DNA from: Microbacterium album
GTDB lineage: Bacteria > Actinomycetota > Actinomycetes > Actinomycetales > Microbacteriaceae
DNA length: 64,000 bases
Direction: 5' to 3'
NCBI RefSeq assembly: GCF_014643695.1
Contig: NZ_BMJY01000003.1
Span: 1 to 64,000 of the forward strand
This document shows, piece after piece, positions 18,891-28,648 of this stretch. Under the pieces are notes generated by a model. The model saw only the letters and a program-made list of their open reading frames with translations, did not search any database and was not told where the DNA came from. Position 1 is the first letter of the stretch. Every line of letters starts with the position of its first letter. The translations under genes were made by a program, and so were the position numbers.

Positions 18891-19181
18891 ATGGCGATCC
18901 TCGTCGACGACCCGGTGTGGCCCGCGCACGGGCGCCGGTGGGCGCACCTCGTGAGCGACACCGACCTGGAGGAGCTGCACGCGTTCGCGGCGGCGCACGA
19001 CGTCCCAGCACGCGCGTTCGACCACGACCACTACGACGTGCCGGAGCAGCAGGTGCCGGCCCTGGTCGCCGCGGGGGCGCGACGGGTCTCCGGGAAGGAG
19101 CTCGTGCGCGCCCTGATCGCGTCGGGCCTTCGCGTCACCGCCCGGCAGCGGCGCGGCCGCGGCGGCTTCAGTCCGCGGTAG
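18891..19181 (+). CDS. DUF4031 domain protein
   Basis: A 96-aa protein. MAILVDDPVWPAHGRRWAHL is followed by SDTDLEELHAFAAAHDVP and FDHDHYDVP, the pattern of the DUF4031 family of small uncharacterised cytoplasmic proteins. The Asp and His residues might form a metal site, but the biochemistry is unknown. It converges on rne, whose stop lies 14 nt inside its 3' end. It is probably transcribed alone from a leaderless promoter. Confidence 0.85.
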   Translation: MAILVDDPVWPAHGRRWAHLVSDTDLEELHAFAAAHDVPARAFDHDHYDVPEQQVPALVAAGARRVSGKELVRALIASGLRVTARQRRGRGGFSPR

Positions 19182-21630
19182 GCGGGACGGGCGTGACGGC
19201 CACGGCGGTGCCCGTGAGCGCCGCCGTCGTGACCCGCCGGCTCCGCCCGCGTCCCTGGCCCGGCGCCTTCGGCTCGGGGAGCGCGCTGAGCACCGAGTCG
19301 AGCAGCTGCTCGGCCTCCGACTTCGGGGCCGACGGTTCCGCGCTGCGCTTGCGGCGGGACTTCTTGGGGCGCTCGGGAGCGGACGGTTCCGTGCGCGGGC
19401 CCTCCGGCAGATCGATCTCGATCGGCGCCTGCGCGGCGGGCTTCTCGGCGGGCGCGATCGTCGAGGCGGCGATCTGCGCGAGCGCCGTCTTCACACCCTC
19501 CGTGATCACGTGGGTGCCGTTGGAGCCGCCCGACGAGCCGTTCGGGCTGCCGTTTCCGCCCGAACCGTTCGAGCCGCCCGACGAGCCGCCGTTGCCGCCG
19601 CGCGAGCGGCGCCCGGAGCCGGAGCCGCCGCCGGGGCGGTGCTTGACCACCGGGTCGTGGTGCACGATCAGCCCCCGGCCGGCGCACGTCTCGCACGGCT
19701 CGCTGAACGTCTCGAGCAGCCCGAGCCCCAGCTTCTTGCGCGTCATCTGCACGAGCCCCAGAGAGGTCACCTCAGCGACCTGGTGCTTGGTGCGGTCGCG
19801 GCTCAGGCACTCGACGAGTCTCCGCAGCACGAGATCGCGGTTGGACTCCAGCACCATGTCGATGAAGTCGACCACGATGATCCCGCCGATGTCCCGCAGG
19901 CGCAGCTGCCGCACGATCTCCTCGGCCGCCTCGAGGTTGTTCTTGGTGACGGTCTCCTCGAGGTTGCCGCCGGAGCCGACGAACTTGCCCGTGTTGACGT
20001 CCACGACCGTCATGGCCTCGGTGCGGTCGATCACGAGCGATCCGCCCGAGGGCAGCCAGACCTTGCGGTCGAGCGCCTTCTCGATCTGCTCCGTGATCCG
20101 GAACGCGTCGAACGGGTCCTGCTCGCCCTCGTACTTCTCGATGCGGTCGAGCAGATCCGGGGCGACGCCCTCGAGGTAGCTCGTGATCGTGCGCTGCGCA
20201 TCCTCGCCCTGGATGAGCATCTTCGAGAAGTCCTCGTTGAAGACGTCCCGGACGATCTTCACCAGCAGATCGGGCTCGGAGTGCAGCAGGCTCGGCGCCT
20301 GCCCCTTCTCGACCATGCTGCTGATGTGCGCCCACTGGGAGGTGAGTCGGTTGACGTCGCGCGTGAGCTGCTCCTCCGTGGCCCCCTCGGCGGCCGTGCG
20401 CACGATCACGCCGGACGACTCGGGCAGCACCTCCTTGAGGATCTTCTTCAGGCGCGAACGCTCGGTGTCCGGCAGCTTGCGGGAGATGCCGTTCATCGCA
20501 CCGCCGGGCACGTAGACGAGGTAGCGGCCGGGCAGCGAGATCTGGCTCGTGAGGCGGGCGCCCTTGTGGCCCACGGGGTCCTTCGTCACCTGCACGAGCA
20601 CCTTGTCGCCCGGCTTGAGGGCGAGCTCGATGCGGCGAGGCTGATTCCCCGTCTCCACCGCGTCCCAGTCGACCTCACCCGAGTAGAGCACCGCGTTGCG
20701 GCCGCGCCCGATGTCGACGAACGCCGCTTCCATGCTGGGCAGGACGTTCTGGACCCGGCCGAGGTACACGTTGCCGATGAGTGAGGCGTCCTGGCTGCGG
20801 GCGACGTAGTGCTCGACGAGCACGTTGTCCTCGAGCACGGCGATCTGCACGCGCCCGGCCTTGGAACGAACGACCATCTGGCGGTCGACGGCCTCGCGTC
20901 GCGCGAGGAACTCCGCCTCGGTGACGACCGGACGGCGCCGACCGGCCTCGCGACCGTCGCGTCGCCGCTGCTTCTTGGCCTCGAGGCGCGTGGAGCCCTT
21001 GATGCGCTGGGGCTCGGTGACGACCTCGACGACGCGCTGGCGGCGCCGGCCAGCGGCGCCACCGCCGTTGTCCTCAGCTTGCGGCGATGCGTCGGAGTCA
21101 TCGGACCCGCCGCGGCGGCGGCGACGCGACGAGCGGCCACCGCCGCTGGGCGACTCGTCCGGGGCGGGAAGCGCCGGCAGCGGCTTCACGTCGGGAGCGT
21201 AGAAGTGCAGGGCCGTGCTGACCTGCGAAACGAAGTTCTCCGGCAGGAGCCCCAGGCTCACGGCGGTCGGACGCTCCGGCTCGGCCGGCTCCTCCGCCGC
21301 GGTCTGCGCGGGCTGCTCGTCGCCGGTCTGCGCGGGCTGCTCGTCGCCGGTCTGCGGAGGCTGCTCGTCGCCCGGCTCAGCGGGCGCCTCCGGCTCAGCG
21401 GGCGCCTCCGGCTCAGCGGGCGCCTCCGGCTCAGCGGGCGCCTCCGGCTCAGCGGATGCGTCCGGCTCGGACGGGGTGTCCGGCTCGGCCTCGGGAGCGG
21501 CGTCGGCGCGCTCGGCGGCCGGCGTCTGCTCGACAGCCGCGTCTGCGGTCTCGTTCGCGCCCTCCGGCGCTACGGCGTCCCCGGACGCGTCGACGGTGCG
21601 GTCATCGTGCTCATTGTTCTGTTCAGCCAT
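19168..21630 (-). CDS. rne: Ribonuclease E/G family endoribonuclease
   Basis: An 820-aa enzyme for mRNA decay and rRNA/tRNA processing. The ATG at 21630 follows GGGAG; upstream in-frame sequence is not coding-like. Residues 1-110 are acidic Glu/Pro/Ala repeats, then an Arg-rich segment RRRRGG. The S1 domain has GNVYLGRVQNVLPSMEAAF, the catalytic DNase-I-like domain has VDVNTGKFVG and VVDFIDM (Mg-binding Asp residues), and CETCAGRG is the zinc-link that supports tetramers. A Gly/Ser/Asn-rich linker and a basic tail follow. The disordered arms at both ends are typical of actinobacterial RNase E and recruit partners. It sits between ndk and rplU as usual. Confidence 0.96.
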   Translation of the reverse strand: MAEQNNEHDDRTVDASGDAVAPEGANETADAAVEQTPAAERADAAPEAEPDTPSEPDASAEPEAPAEPEAPAEPEAPAEPEAPAEPGDEQPPQTGDEQPAQTGDEQPAQTAAEEPAEPERPTAVSLGLLPENFVSQVSTALHFYAPDVKPLPALPAPDESPSGGGRSSRRRRRGGSDDSDASPQAEDNGGGAAGRRRQRVVEVVTEPQRIKGSTRLEAKKQRRRDGREAGRRRPVVTEAEFLARREAVDRQMVVRSKAGRVQIAVLEDNVLVEHYVARSQDASLIGNVYLGRVQNVLPSMEAAFVDIGRGRNAVLYSGEVDWDAVETGNQPRRIELALKPGDKVLVQVTKDPVGHKGARLTSQISLPGRYLVYVPGGAMNGISRKLPDTERSRLKKILKEVLPESSGVIVRTAAEGATEEQLTRDVNRLTSQWAHISSMVEKGQAPSLLHSEPDLLVKIVRDVFNEDFSKMLIQGEDAQRTITSYLEGVAPDLLDRIEKYEGEQDPFDAFRITEQIEKALDRKVWLPSGGSLVIDRTEAMTVVDVNTGKFVGSGGNLEETVTKNNLEAAEEIVRQLRLRDIGGIIVVDFIDMVLESNRDLVLRRLVECLSRDRTKHQVAEVTSLGLVQMTRKKLGLGLLETFSEPCETCAGRGLIVHHDPVVKHRPGGGSGSGRRSRGGNGGSSGGSNGSGGNGSPNGSSGGSNGTHVITEGVKTALAQIAASTIAPAEKPAAQAPIEIDLPEGPRTEPSAPERPKKSRRKRSAEPSAPKSEAEQLLDSVLSALPEPKAPGQGRGRSRRVTTAALTGTAVAVTPVPPTAD
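21301..21462 (-). repeat. Tandem coding minisatellites in rne (24-bp x3, 18-bp x4 plus a degenerate copy)
   Basis: Three 24-bp units of the GGTCTGCGCGGGCTGCTCG type cover 21301-21372. Four identical 18-bp units CGGCTCAGCGGGCGCCTC cover 21373-21444, and a diverged fifth ends at 21462. All are in frame with rne and encode GDEQPAQT and EAPAEP units. Near-identity at the DNA level suggests recent expansion and likely length variation between strains. Confidence 0.9.
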
Positions 21631-21939
21631 CGCTGGCGTACTCCCTGCGGGCGGACAGCCGCGCGTCGCCCGGAAAACTCGTGCTGCTCCGCACTCAGGC
21701 GGTGCCGCGAACTCACTCGGCCTGCGACCGGCTCGCGACGACGGTCGCGCGCTTCTGATCGCACAGGGCAGCCATTGCCCCGAAGTCTTCATTCGACGCT
21801 CGTCTCGGCGCGGCCGAGAACACGTCAACAGCCATTATCGCATCACCGGCGCGATTCGCGCACGCAAGTGCTTGGCGTGGCGAGCCGCGTGCCCGGCCGA
21901 TGGGCCTTCGCTCAGGTCCGGAGGGGAGAGAATGGCCGG
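21631..21939. other. Divergent intergenic region between rne and the VKOR gene
   Basis: These 309 nt hold no gene I can support, although the rne frame stays open. On the minus strand a -10-like GATAAT (complement of 21834-21839) could serve rne, giving a leader of about 200 nt that may be an autoregulatory target as in E. coli rne. On the plus strand GGAGGGGAG at 21921-21929 is the only ribosome-binding-like element before the VKOR start. Confidence 0.4.
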
Positions 21940-22536
21940 GTGACAGAGCCCCGCACCCTCCCCACCGCTCTCGCCCTCTGGCTCGTCATCGCGGGCGCGA
22001 TCGGCTGGTGGGCGGCCTTCTCCCTCACCGCCGAGCGCTTCCACCTGCTGATGAACCCCGGCTCCTCCGCCGGGTGCGACTTCAGCCTCCTGGTGCAGTG
22101 CGGCGCGAATCTCACGTCGTGGCAGGGATCCGTGTTCGGCTTCCCCAACCCCATCCTCGGTCTCACGGGATGGGTGGCTCCCGTCGTCGTCGGCATGGCG
22201 ATCCTCGCGGGAGCGCGGTTCGCGAAGTGGTTCTGGGCGCTGTTCGCGCTCGGGATGACGTTCGCGTTCGGGTTCATCGTGTGGCTCATCGGCCAGAGCA
22301 TCTATGTGCTGGGCACCCTGTGCCCGTGGTGCATGGTCACCTGGCTGGTCACGATCCCGACGTTCTACGCCGTGCTGCTGCACGCGCTGCGCATCGGGGC
22401 GCTGCCGGCTCCCCGGGCCGCCCGGAGGGCGGCCGGTACCCTCGTGGGGTGGCTTCCGCTGCTCGCCGTGCTCAGCTACGCCATCATCGCGGTGCTGGCC
22501 CAGCTCCGGCTCGACGTGCTGAACTCCCTGTTCTGA
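21940..22536 (+). CDS. Vitamin K epoxide reductase (VKOR) family protein
   Basis: A 198-aa membrane protein. Bacterial VKORs re-oxidise DsbA-like thioredoxins by passing electrons to quinone, driving disulfide formation outside the membrane. The catalytic set is complete: loop cysteines C46 and C54 with S60 (GCDFSLLVQCGANLTSW) and the CPWC redox motif (C128, C131) near the start of a TM. Four to five TM segments are visible. There is no fused thioredoxin domain. The GTG start lies 10 nt after GGAGGGGAG. The disulfide-rich RCC1 protein of this window is a possible client of such a pathway (inference). Confidence 0.92.
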   Translation: MTEPRTLPTALALWLVIAGAIGWWAAFSLTAERFHLLMNPGSSAGCDFSLLVQCGANLTSWQGSVFGFPNPILGLTGWVAPVVVGMAILAGARFAKWFWALFALGMTFAFGFIVWLIGQSIYVLGTLCPWCMVTWLVTIPTFYAVLLHALRIGALPAPRAARRAAGTLVGWLPLLAVLSYAIIAVLAQLRLDVLNSLF

Positions 22537-22555
22537 CGTCGACAGACGCCGCCTG

Positions 22556-22969
22556 TCAGAACCAGATGCCGAGCTCGCGCTGGGCGGACTCGGGGCTGTC
22601 CGAGCCGTGCACGAGGTTCTGCTGCACCGCCACGCCCCAGTCGCGACCGAAGTCGCCGCGAATGGTGCCGGGAGCGGCCGTCGTCGGGTCCGTGGTGCCG
22701 GCGAGGGAGCGGAACCCCTCGATCACGCGGTTGCCGGCGAGGCGGATCGCCACGCTGGGGCCCGACATCATGAATTCCAGGAGCGGCTCGTAGAACGGCT
22801 TGCCCTCGTGCTCGGCGTAGTGCTGCGCGAGACGCTCGCGCGTGGGCTCGACCAGCCGGATGTCGACGAGGGAGTAGCCCTTCGCCTCGATCCGGGCGAG
22901 GATCGCGCCGGTGAGCCCGCGCGCGACGCCGTCGGGCTTGATGAGGACGAGGGTCTCTTCGGTGGCCAT
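22556..22969 (-). CDS. ndk: Nucleoside diphosphate kinase
   Basis: A 137-aa enzyme exchanging the terminal phosphate between nucleoside tri- and diphosphates. MATEETLVLIKPDGVARGLTG opens the fold, and NLVHGSDSPESAQRE carries the phospho-accepting His. The ATG at 22969 is used because it gives the standard N-terminus; the longer frame upstream is a shadow. It is downstream of DUF4233 and upstream of rne, as is usual for actinobacteria. Confidence 0.97.
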   Translation of the reverse strand: MATEETLVLIKPDGVARGLTGAILARIEAKGYSLVDIRLVEPTRERLAQHYAEHEGKPFYEPLLEFMMSGPSVAIRLAGNRVIEGFRSLAGTTDPTTAAPGTIRGDFGRDWGVAVQQNLVHGSDSPESAQRELGIWF

Positions 22970-23036
22970 GTGCGGTGTGCACCCTTTCGTTCGTGCCGCC
23001 GATTCGCTCGACGGTGTTGCCAGTCGGTCGCTTGTG

Positions 23037-23471
23037 TCAGTTCGGTCGGTCGGCGGATCCGGACTGCGCGGCGATACGCCGCTCGATCCGTCCCCCACCG
23101 ATGGTCGCATACGCCCACATCCCGCCGAAGACGAGCGCGACGAGCAGCATGGCGGGCACGAAGAACGCGCCGAGCGCCACGACCACCTGGAGCACCCAGC
23201 CCACGGCGAACGCCCACCGGTGGCGCAGCAGGCCGCTCGTCAGGAACATCGCGACGGCGACGACCGAGCCGCCCACGATCCCCCACCAGGGCGCGATGCC
23301 CTCGGGGAGCGCCCGCAGGCCGTAGATCGACAGGCCGCCGAGGAAGACGATGATCGCCTCGAACGCCAGCACGACCTGACCGAGCTTCTCCGGCAGGGTC
23401 CGGTATCGGCGCGGCTTGCCCTGCCCGGTCCCGTCGTTCGGCTCCGGGGTTCCCTGCGTCAGCTCTGCCAT
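23037..23471 (-). CDS. DUF4233 four-TM membrane protein
   Basis: A 144-aa protein with four TM segments (about residues 33-50, 58-75, 83-98 and 102-120). The conserved start KLGQVVLAFEAIIVFLGGL and the following Trp/Gly-rich helices match DUF4233, a family found almost only downstream of folC in actinobacteria. The ATG at 23471 lies 13 nt inside folC. Function is unknown; the permanent pairing with folC suggests a link to folate or membrane metabolism, which is inference. Confidence 0.88.
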   Translation of the reverse strand: MAELTQGTPEPNDGTGQGKPRRYRTLPEKLGQVVLAFEAIIVFLGGLSIYGLRALPEGIAPWWGIVGGSVVAVAMFLTSGLLRHRWAFAVGWVLQVVVALGAFFVPAMLLVALVFGGMWAYATIGGGRIERRIAAQSGSADRPN

Positions 23472-24841
23472 CCGGACTTCCAATCCTCCGCCTGGGCGAG
23501 CGCGATCGCCTCGCCCGCCAGTACGACCGAGCCGGCGATCACGACCGCCCGCCGGTTCGAGCTCGCCGCCCACTCGCGCGCGGCATCCGCGGCATCCGCC
23601 AGGTGCGGATGCACCGTGACGCGCAGACCGGCGCTCTCGGCGAGATCCGCCAGGTGATCGGCGTCCGCCGCCCGGTCGGACTCCGGCGCCGTGACGAAGA
23701 CATGGGCGGCGATCGGGCCGAGCTCACGCACGATGCCCACCTCGTCCTTGTCGCCCAGCACGCCCAGCACGAGGCCCCACTCGTCGAAGTCGAACGACTC
23801 GGGAAGCGCGCGCGCGAGCGCAGCGGCCCCGTGGGGGTTGTGAGCGGCGTCGACGACGACCGTGGGGTCGATGCCGACCAGCTGGAGACGCCCGGGCGAG
23901 ACGACCTCGGCGAGCCCCTCGGTCAGCACCTCGGCCGAGAGGGGCTGCGACGAGGCGCCGATCAGCGATTCGACCGCGGCGATCGCGAGGGCCGCATTGG
24001 CGCCCTGGTGGCGGCCGTACAGCGGCAGGTACTCCTCGCCGTACTCGCCCGCCAGGCCCTTCACCGTGATGAGCTGACCGCCGACGGCCATCCGGTCCTC
24101 GGCCAGCGAGAAGTCCGCGCCCTCGAACGCGATCGTCGCGCCCTTCTCCGCCGCGACCCTGCGCAGCACCTGCTCGGCCTCGGGCACCTGGCGGGCCGAC
24201 ACGACGCGTGCGCCGTCCTTGATGATCCCGGCCTTCACCGTCGCGATCTCGGCGATGGTGGCCCCGAGGCGGTCGGCGTGGTCGATGGCGATGGGAGCGA
24301 AGACCGCGACGTCGCCGTCGGCGGTGTTGGTCGAATCCCACGCGCCGCCCATGCCGACCTCGAGCACGAGCACGTCGATCGGCGCGTCGGCGCACGCGAC
24401 GAAGGCGAGCACGGTCAGCAACTCGAAGAACGTCAGAGGCTCCTCGCCCGACGCCTCGAGCTCGGCGTCGACGATGCCCACGAAGGGCACGATCTCGTCC
24501 CACGCGTCCGCGACCGCGGCATCCGCGATCGGGGCGCCGTCGATCAGGATGCGCTCGGTGAAGCGCTCCAGGTGCGGGCTCGTGAACAGGCCGGTGCGCA
24601 GGCCGTGCGCGCGCACGAGGCTCTCGATGATCCGGCTCGTGGACGTCTTGCCGTTCGTGCCGGTGACGTGCACCACCCGGTACGTGCGCTGCGGGTCGTC
24701 GAGCAGCTCGAGCACGCGCGCCGTGCGCTCCATGCGAGGCTGCACCCAGCGCTCCCCCGCGCGTTGCAGCAGCGCCTCGTACACGGCGTCGGCGCGACGC
24801 CGGTCCTCGGGCGTGCTCTCGACGATGTCGCTGTCGCTCAC
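23459..24841 (-). CDS. folC: Bifunctional dihydrofolate/folylpolyglutamate synthase
   Basis: A 460-aa Mur-ligase-like enzyme that adds glutamate to dihydropteroate and then extends the polyglutamate tail. The P-loop is [15 protein letters not shown] at about residues 58-72. [15 protein letters not shown] carries the Mg-binding Glu. [13 protein letters not shown] is the next ligase signature, and [12 protein letters not shown] lies in the C-terminal domain. It overlaps ileS by 4 nt (ATGA) and DUF4233 by 13 nt, so all three are co-translated. Confidence 0.96.
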   Translation of the reverse strand: MSDSDIVESTPEDRRRADAVYEALLQRAGERWVQPRMERTARVLELLDDPQRTYRVVHVTGTNGKTSTSRIIESLVRAHGLRTGLFTSPHLERFTERILIDGAPIADAAVADAWDEIVPFVGIVDAELEASGEEPLTFFELLTVLAFVACADAPIDVLVLEVGMGGAWDSTNTADGDVAVFAPIAIDHADRLGATIAEIATVKAGIIKDGARVVSARQVPEAEQVLRRVAAEKGATIAFEGADFSLAEDRMAVGGQLITVKGLAGEYGEEYLPLYGRHQGANAALAIAAVESLIGASSQPLSAEVLTEGLAEVVSPGRLQLVGIDPTVVVDAAHNPHGAAALARALPESFDFDEWGLVLGVLGDKDEVGIVRELGPIAAHVFVTAPESDRAADADHLADLAESAGLRVTVHPHLADAADAAREWAASSNRRAVVIAGSVVLAGEAIALAQAEDWKSGWQS

Positions 24842-27800
24842 TGTGCTGCTCCGATCCTGCTGACCGCGACGACGAAGTCGCCGGCGTTGGCGTAGGTGCG
24901 CGCCGCGATGACGGCGGTGTGCTCGGCCTCTCCCGCGTCCGCCCCCGTGGTGAGCGTGTGCTCGAGCGCGAGGGTCTCGCCGGCCACGTCCGCGACCTCG
25001 AATGCGCTCTCCACGGCCGCGGCGTCGGCCGCATCGGCGAAGGCGAGCGACAGTCGGATGCGGTCGCTCACGTCGAACCCGGCCGCCTTTCGCGTGTCCT
25101 GCACCGCGCGAACCACGTCGCGGGCCAGGCCCTCGGCCTCGAGCTCGGGCGTGGTGTTGGTGTCCAGCAGCACGAAGCCCCCGCTGGGCAGGAGCGCGAG
25201 CGCCTCACCCTCCGGGCGTCCCGCGGTCTCGAGCACGAGCTCGTACTCGCCCGGTTCTAGCGCGAGGCCGCCCGCCGTGACGACGCCGTCCCTCTCGGAC
25301 CAGTCGCCGTCCTTGGCCGCGCGGATCGCCTGCTGCACCTGCTTGCCCAGGCGCGGGCCCGCAGCGCGGGCGTTCACCGTGAGGCGATGCGAGATGCCGT
25401 ACTCGGACGCCGTGGTCTCGCCGAGCTCGACGAGCTCGACCGCCTTGACGTTCAGCTCGTCGCGCAGGATGTCCTCGAACTGCGATAGGGCACCGGCCTG
25501 AGCGGTGACGACCGTGAGCTTGGCCAGGGGCAGGCGCACGCGCAGCCCCTCTTTCTTGCGCAGCGCGTTCGCGACGCTGGATACCTCGCGCACGGCGTCC
25601 ATGGCCGCGCGGATGTCGGCGGCGTCGGGGAACGCCGACGCGTCCGGCCAGTCGGTGAGGTGGACGCTGCGGCCGCCGGTCAGGCCCTGCCACACGCGCT
25701 CGGATACCAGCGGGATGAGCGGGGCGGCGACGCGGGTCAGCGTCTCCATCACGGTGTAGAGCGTGTCGAACGCCTCGGTGCTCTGCGCGTCTTCCGAGAC
25801 GACGCCCATCCAGAAGCGGTCGCGCGAACGGCGGATGTACCAGTTCGTCAGCACCTCGGCGAAGTCCCGCAGCCGCGCCGCGGCCGTCGTCGAGTCGAGG
25901 CGGTCCAGGTCCTCCGCGACACCCGTGACCAGGTCGCCCAGCAGCGCCAGGATGTACCGGTCGAGCACGTCGGTGGAGTCGGTGCGCCAGGTCGCCTCGT
26001 AGCCGGAACCGTCGGGCCCGCCCGCGGCGTTCGCATAGGTCGCGAAGAAGTACCACGAGTTCCACAGCGGCAGCAGGAACTCGCGCACGCCGGCGCGGAT
26101 GCCCTCCTCGGTAACGACGAGGTTGCCGCCGCGCAGCACGCTCGACGACATCAGGAACCAGCGCATGGCGTCCGAGCCGTCGCGGTCGAACACCTCCGAG
26201 ACGTCCGGGTAGTTGCGCAGCGACTTCGACATCTTCTGACCGTCGTTGCCGAGCACGATGCCGTGGCAGGACACGCCCGTGAAAGCGGGGCGGTCGAACA
26301 GCGCCCCCGACAGCACGTGCATCACGTAGAACCAGCCGCGGGTCTGGCCGATGTACTCGACGATGAAGTCCGCCGGTGCGTGCGAGTCGAACCACTCGCG
26401 GTTGTCGAACGGATAGTGCACCTGCGCGAAGGGCATCGATCCGGAGTCGAACCACACGTCGAACACGTCCTCGATGCGGCGCATCGTGCTCTTGCCCGTC
26501 GGGTCATCCGGGTTCGGGCGCGTGAGCTGGTCGATGTACGGTCGGTGCAGGTCGACCTCGCCCTGCTCGTTGCGGGGCAGCGTGCCGAAGTCGCGCTCGA
26601 GCTCCTCCAGCGACCCATACGCGTCCACGCGCGGGTAATTGGGGTCGTCCGACTTCCACACCGGGATGGGCGAGCCCCAGAACCGGTTGCGGCTGATCGA
26701 CCAGTCCCGCGCGCCCTCGAGCCACTTGCCGAACTGGCCGTGCTTGACGTTCTCCGGCGCCCACGTGATCTGCTCGTTGAGCTCGAGCAGCCGGTCCTTG
26801 AAGTCCGTCACGCGGACGAACCAGCTCGACACGGCCTTGTAGATGAGAGGGTTCCGGCAGCGCCAGCAGTGCGGGTAGGAGTGCTCGTACGACTGGAGGC
26901 GGAGGAGGCGCCCGTTCTGGCGCAGCAGACGCACGATGGGCGTGTTGGCATCCATCCACAGCTCGCCCGCCACATCCGTGACCATGTCGAGGAAGCGGCC
27001 GTCGTCCCCCAGCGACACGATCGTCGGGATGCCCGCCGCGTCGTTGAGGCGCTTGTCGTCCTCACCGTAGGCCGGCGCCTGGTGCACGATGCCCGTCCCG
27101 TCCCCGGTCGTGACGTAGTCGTCCACGAGGATGCGCCACGCGTGCTGGGTGCCCCACTTCTCGGCGTCGGCGAAGTAGTCGAACAGCCGCTCGAACGCGA
27201 CGTCCGCCAGGTCGGATCCCGCCACGCGCGTCCGGATCGCAGCCCTCGCATCGTCCGCGGACTCGTAACCGAGGTCCTTCGCGTAGCCCGAGAGCAGCTC
27301 CTCGGCGAGCAGGAACTCCTCGCCCGTGGCGCCCTCCTTCGCCCCGCTGGGTCCGGCCGGCACCACGGCGTAGGTGATCTGCGGGCCCACCGCGAGCGAC
27401 ATGTTGGTCGGCAGCGTCCACGGCGTGGTCGTCCACGCGAGCGCCCGCACGCCCTCGATCCCGAGCGCCGCGGCCTTCTCCCCCACCAGCGGGAACGTGA
27501 CGGTCACCGAGGGGTCCTGGCGCATCTTGTAGACGTCGTCGTCCATGCGCAGCTCGTGGTTCGACAGCGGGGTCTGATCGCGCCAGCAGTACGGCAGGAC
27601 GCGGTATCCCTCGTAGGCGAGTCCCTTGTCGTACAGCGTCTTGAAGGCCCACAGCACGCTCTCCATGAACGTGGTGTCGAGCGTCTTGTAACCGCGCTCG
27701 AAGTCGACCCACCGGGCCTGGCGGGTGACGTAGTCCTCCCACTCGCGCGTGTAGGCGAGGACGGACTCGCGCGCCTTCGCGTTGAACGCGTCGATGCCCA

Positions 27801-28167
27801 TCTGCTCGATCTCGCTCTTCTCGGTGATCCCGAGCTGCTTCATCGCCTCCAGCTCTGCCGGAAGCCCGTGGGTGTCCCAGCCGAAGACGCGGTCGACCTT
27901 CCGGCCCCGCATCGTCTGGAAGCGCGGGAAGACGTCCTTCGCGTACCCGGTCAAGAGGTGGCCGTAGTGCGGCAGGCCGTTCGCGAACGGCGGGCCGTCG
28001 TAGAACACCCACTCCTCGGAGCCGTCGCGCTGCTCGATCGAGGCGCGGAAGGTGTCGTCCTGCTCCCAGAACGACAGCACGTCCCGCTCGATCGCGGGAA
28101 ACCGCGGGCTCGGCGTGACGGCATCGCGGTCGGCGGCGGGTCCGAACGAGGACTTGGGGTAGGTCAT
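24838..28167 (-). CDS. ileS: Isoleucyl-tRNA synthetase
   Basis: A 1109-aa class I synthetase. The HIGH motif is PHYGH (residues 66-70) and the KMSKS loop is [12 protein letters not shown] at about 644. The editing CP1 domain is recognisable by [12 protein letters not shown]. The length and the lack of an obvious C-terminal zinc CxxC pair fit the longer, eukaryote-like IleRS type seen in many actinobacteria; this type is often less sensitive to mupirocin, though that cannot be judged here. A T-box riboswitch precedes it, and folC overlaps its end. Confidence 0.97.
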   Translation of the reverse strand: MTYPKSSFGPAADRDAVTPSPRFPAIERDVLSFWEQDDTFRASIEQRDGSEEWVFYDGPPFANGLPHYGHLLTGYAKDVFPRFQTMRGRKVDRVFGWDTHGLPAELEAMKQLGITEKSEIEQMGIDAFNAKARESVLAYTREWEDYVTRQARWVDFERGYKTLDTTFMESVLWAFKTLYDKGLAYEGYRVLPYCWRDQTPLSNHELRMDDDVYKMRQDPSVTVTFPLVGEKAAALGIEGVRALAWTTTPWTLPTNMSLAVGPQITYAVVPAGPSGAKEGATGEEFLLAEELLSGYAKDLGYESADDARAAIRTRVAGSDLADVAFERLFDYFADAEKWGTQHAWRILVDDYVTTGDGTGIVHQAPAYGEDDKRLNDAAGIPTIVSLGDDGRFLDMVTDVAGELWMDANTPIVRLLRQNGRLLRLQSYEHSYPHCWRCRNPLIYKAVSSWFVRVTDFKDRLLELNEQITWAPENVKHGQFGKWLEGARDWSISRNRFWGSPIPVWKSDDPNYPRVDAYGSLEELERDFGTLPRNEQGEVDLHRPYIDQLTRPNPDDPTGKSTMRRIEDVFDVWFDSGSMPFAQVHYPFDNREWFDSHAPADFIVEYIGQTRGWFYVMHVLSGALFDRPAFTGVSCHGIVLGNDGQKMSKSLRNYPDVSEVFDRDGSDAMRWFLMSSSVLRGGNLVVTEEGIRAGVREFLLPLWNSWYFFATYANAAGGPDGSGYEATWRTDSTDVLDRYILALLGDLVTGVAEDLDRLDSTTAAARLRDFAEVLTNWYIRRSRDRFWMGVVSEDAQSTEAFDTLYTVMETLTRVAAPLIPLVSERVWQGLTGGRSVHLTDWPDASAFPDAADIRAAMDAVREVSSVANALRKKEGLRVRLPLAKLTVVTAQAGALSQFEDILRDELNVKAVELVELGETTASEYGISHRLTVNARAAGPRLGKQVQQAIRAAKDGDWSERDGVVTAGGLALEPGEYELVLETAGRPEGEALALLPSGGFVLLDTNTTPELEAEGLARDVVRAVQDTRKAAGFDVSDRIRLSLAFADAADAAAVESAFEVADVAGETLALEHTLTTGADAGEAEHTAVIAARTYANAGDFVVAVSRIGAAQ

Positions 28168-28171
28168 CAGG

Positions 28172-28385
28172 GCTCCGTGTGAGGCCAGCAGTTCCGGAAG
28201 GGACTGCGAGGACGACCGGTCGGCCGCGGTACCACCCCGCGTTGCGCCGCCTCCCGTCTCCGGGCACGCGACGCCGCTCTCACTGCGGCTGTGACGGGCC
28301 TGCCCCGCGCGGTTCTACTGAGGCTTGCGCCGGTTCTTCCGCGAGCTCCCCGGTGATGTCCGGATCGATGCCGATGCGTCGATTC
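28172..28385 (-). ncRNA. T-box riboswitch upstream of ileS (actinobacterial translational type)
   Basis: On the minus strand the T-box sequence GGTGGTACCGCGG is complete (complement of 28224-28236); its GGT...NCCA-binding bulge is what contacts an uncharged tRNA end. Stem I contains GGACATCACCGGGGAGC with the isoleucine specifier ATC (complement of 28355-28357). After the T-box there is no terminator with a U-run, but a Shine-Dalgarno GGAG lies next to the ileS ATG. This matches ileS T-boxes of actinobacteria that act by freeing the ribosome binding site when tRNA-Ile is uncharged. Ends are approximate. Confidence 0.9.
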
Positions 28386-28499
28386 TACGGCGTCACCGGC
28401 GGGACGCGAACTCGACCCCGCGACCACGGCCACGTCCTTGCGCCACGCGCACGCGCCCCGCTGGGCCGCGCACGCCCGAGGACCCCGCGCGCACGCCCC

Positions 28500-28562
28500 G
28501 AGGAAATGCGCCGCTTCGAGGACGGATCCGCGGAAGACGCCCTCCGAGTTGCGCATTTCCTC
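28500..28562. repeat. 12-bp perfect inverted repeat between the DUF559 gene and ileS
   Basis: GAGGAAATGCGC (28500-28511) and GCGCATTTCCTC (28551-28562) are exact complements separated by 39 nt that include the palindrome CGGATCCG. It lies 86 nt downstream of the DUF559 stop and upstream of the T-box. It could be a terminator-like hairpin or a protein-binding site; there is no U-tract. Confidence 0.6.
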
Positions 28563-28648
28563 TCCCGCGGAGCGATTACTCCTCGTGGGCGCGCCTGTGT
28601 GAGGAGCCAAACGACGCGCGGGCGGACGGGAGCGCGCACGAGAGCGGA

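Noticed and set aside
25660..28182. 840-residue plus-strand open frame opposite ileS
   Set aside because: ileS on the minus strand has both synthetase signatures; this frame has none and is a GC-bias shadow.
28390..28499. Possible second riboswitch or leader upstream of ileS
   Set aside because: No T-box, specifier or conserved loop was seen before 28385; sequence is plain GC-rich spacer.
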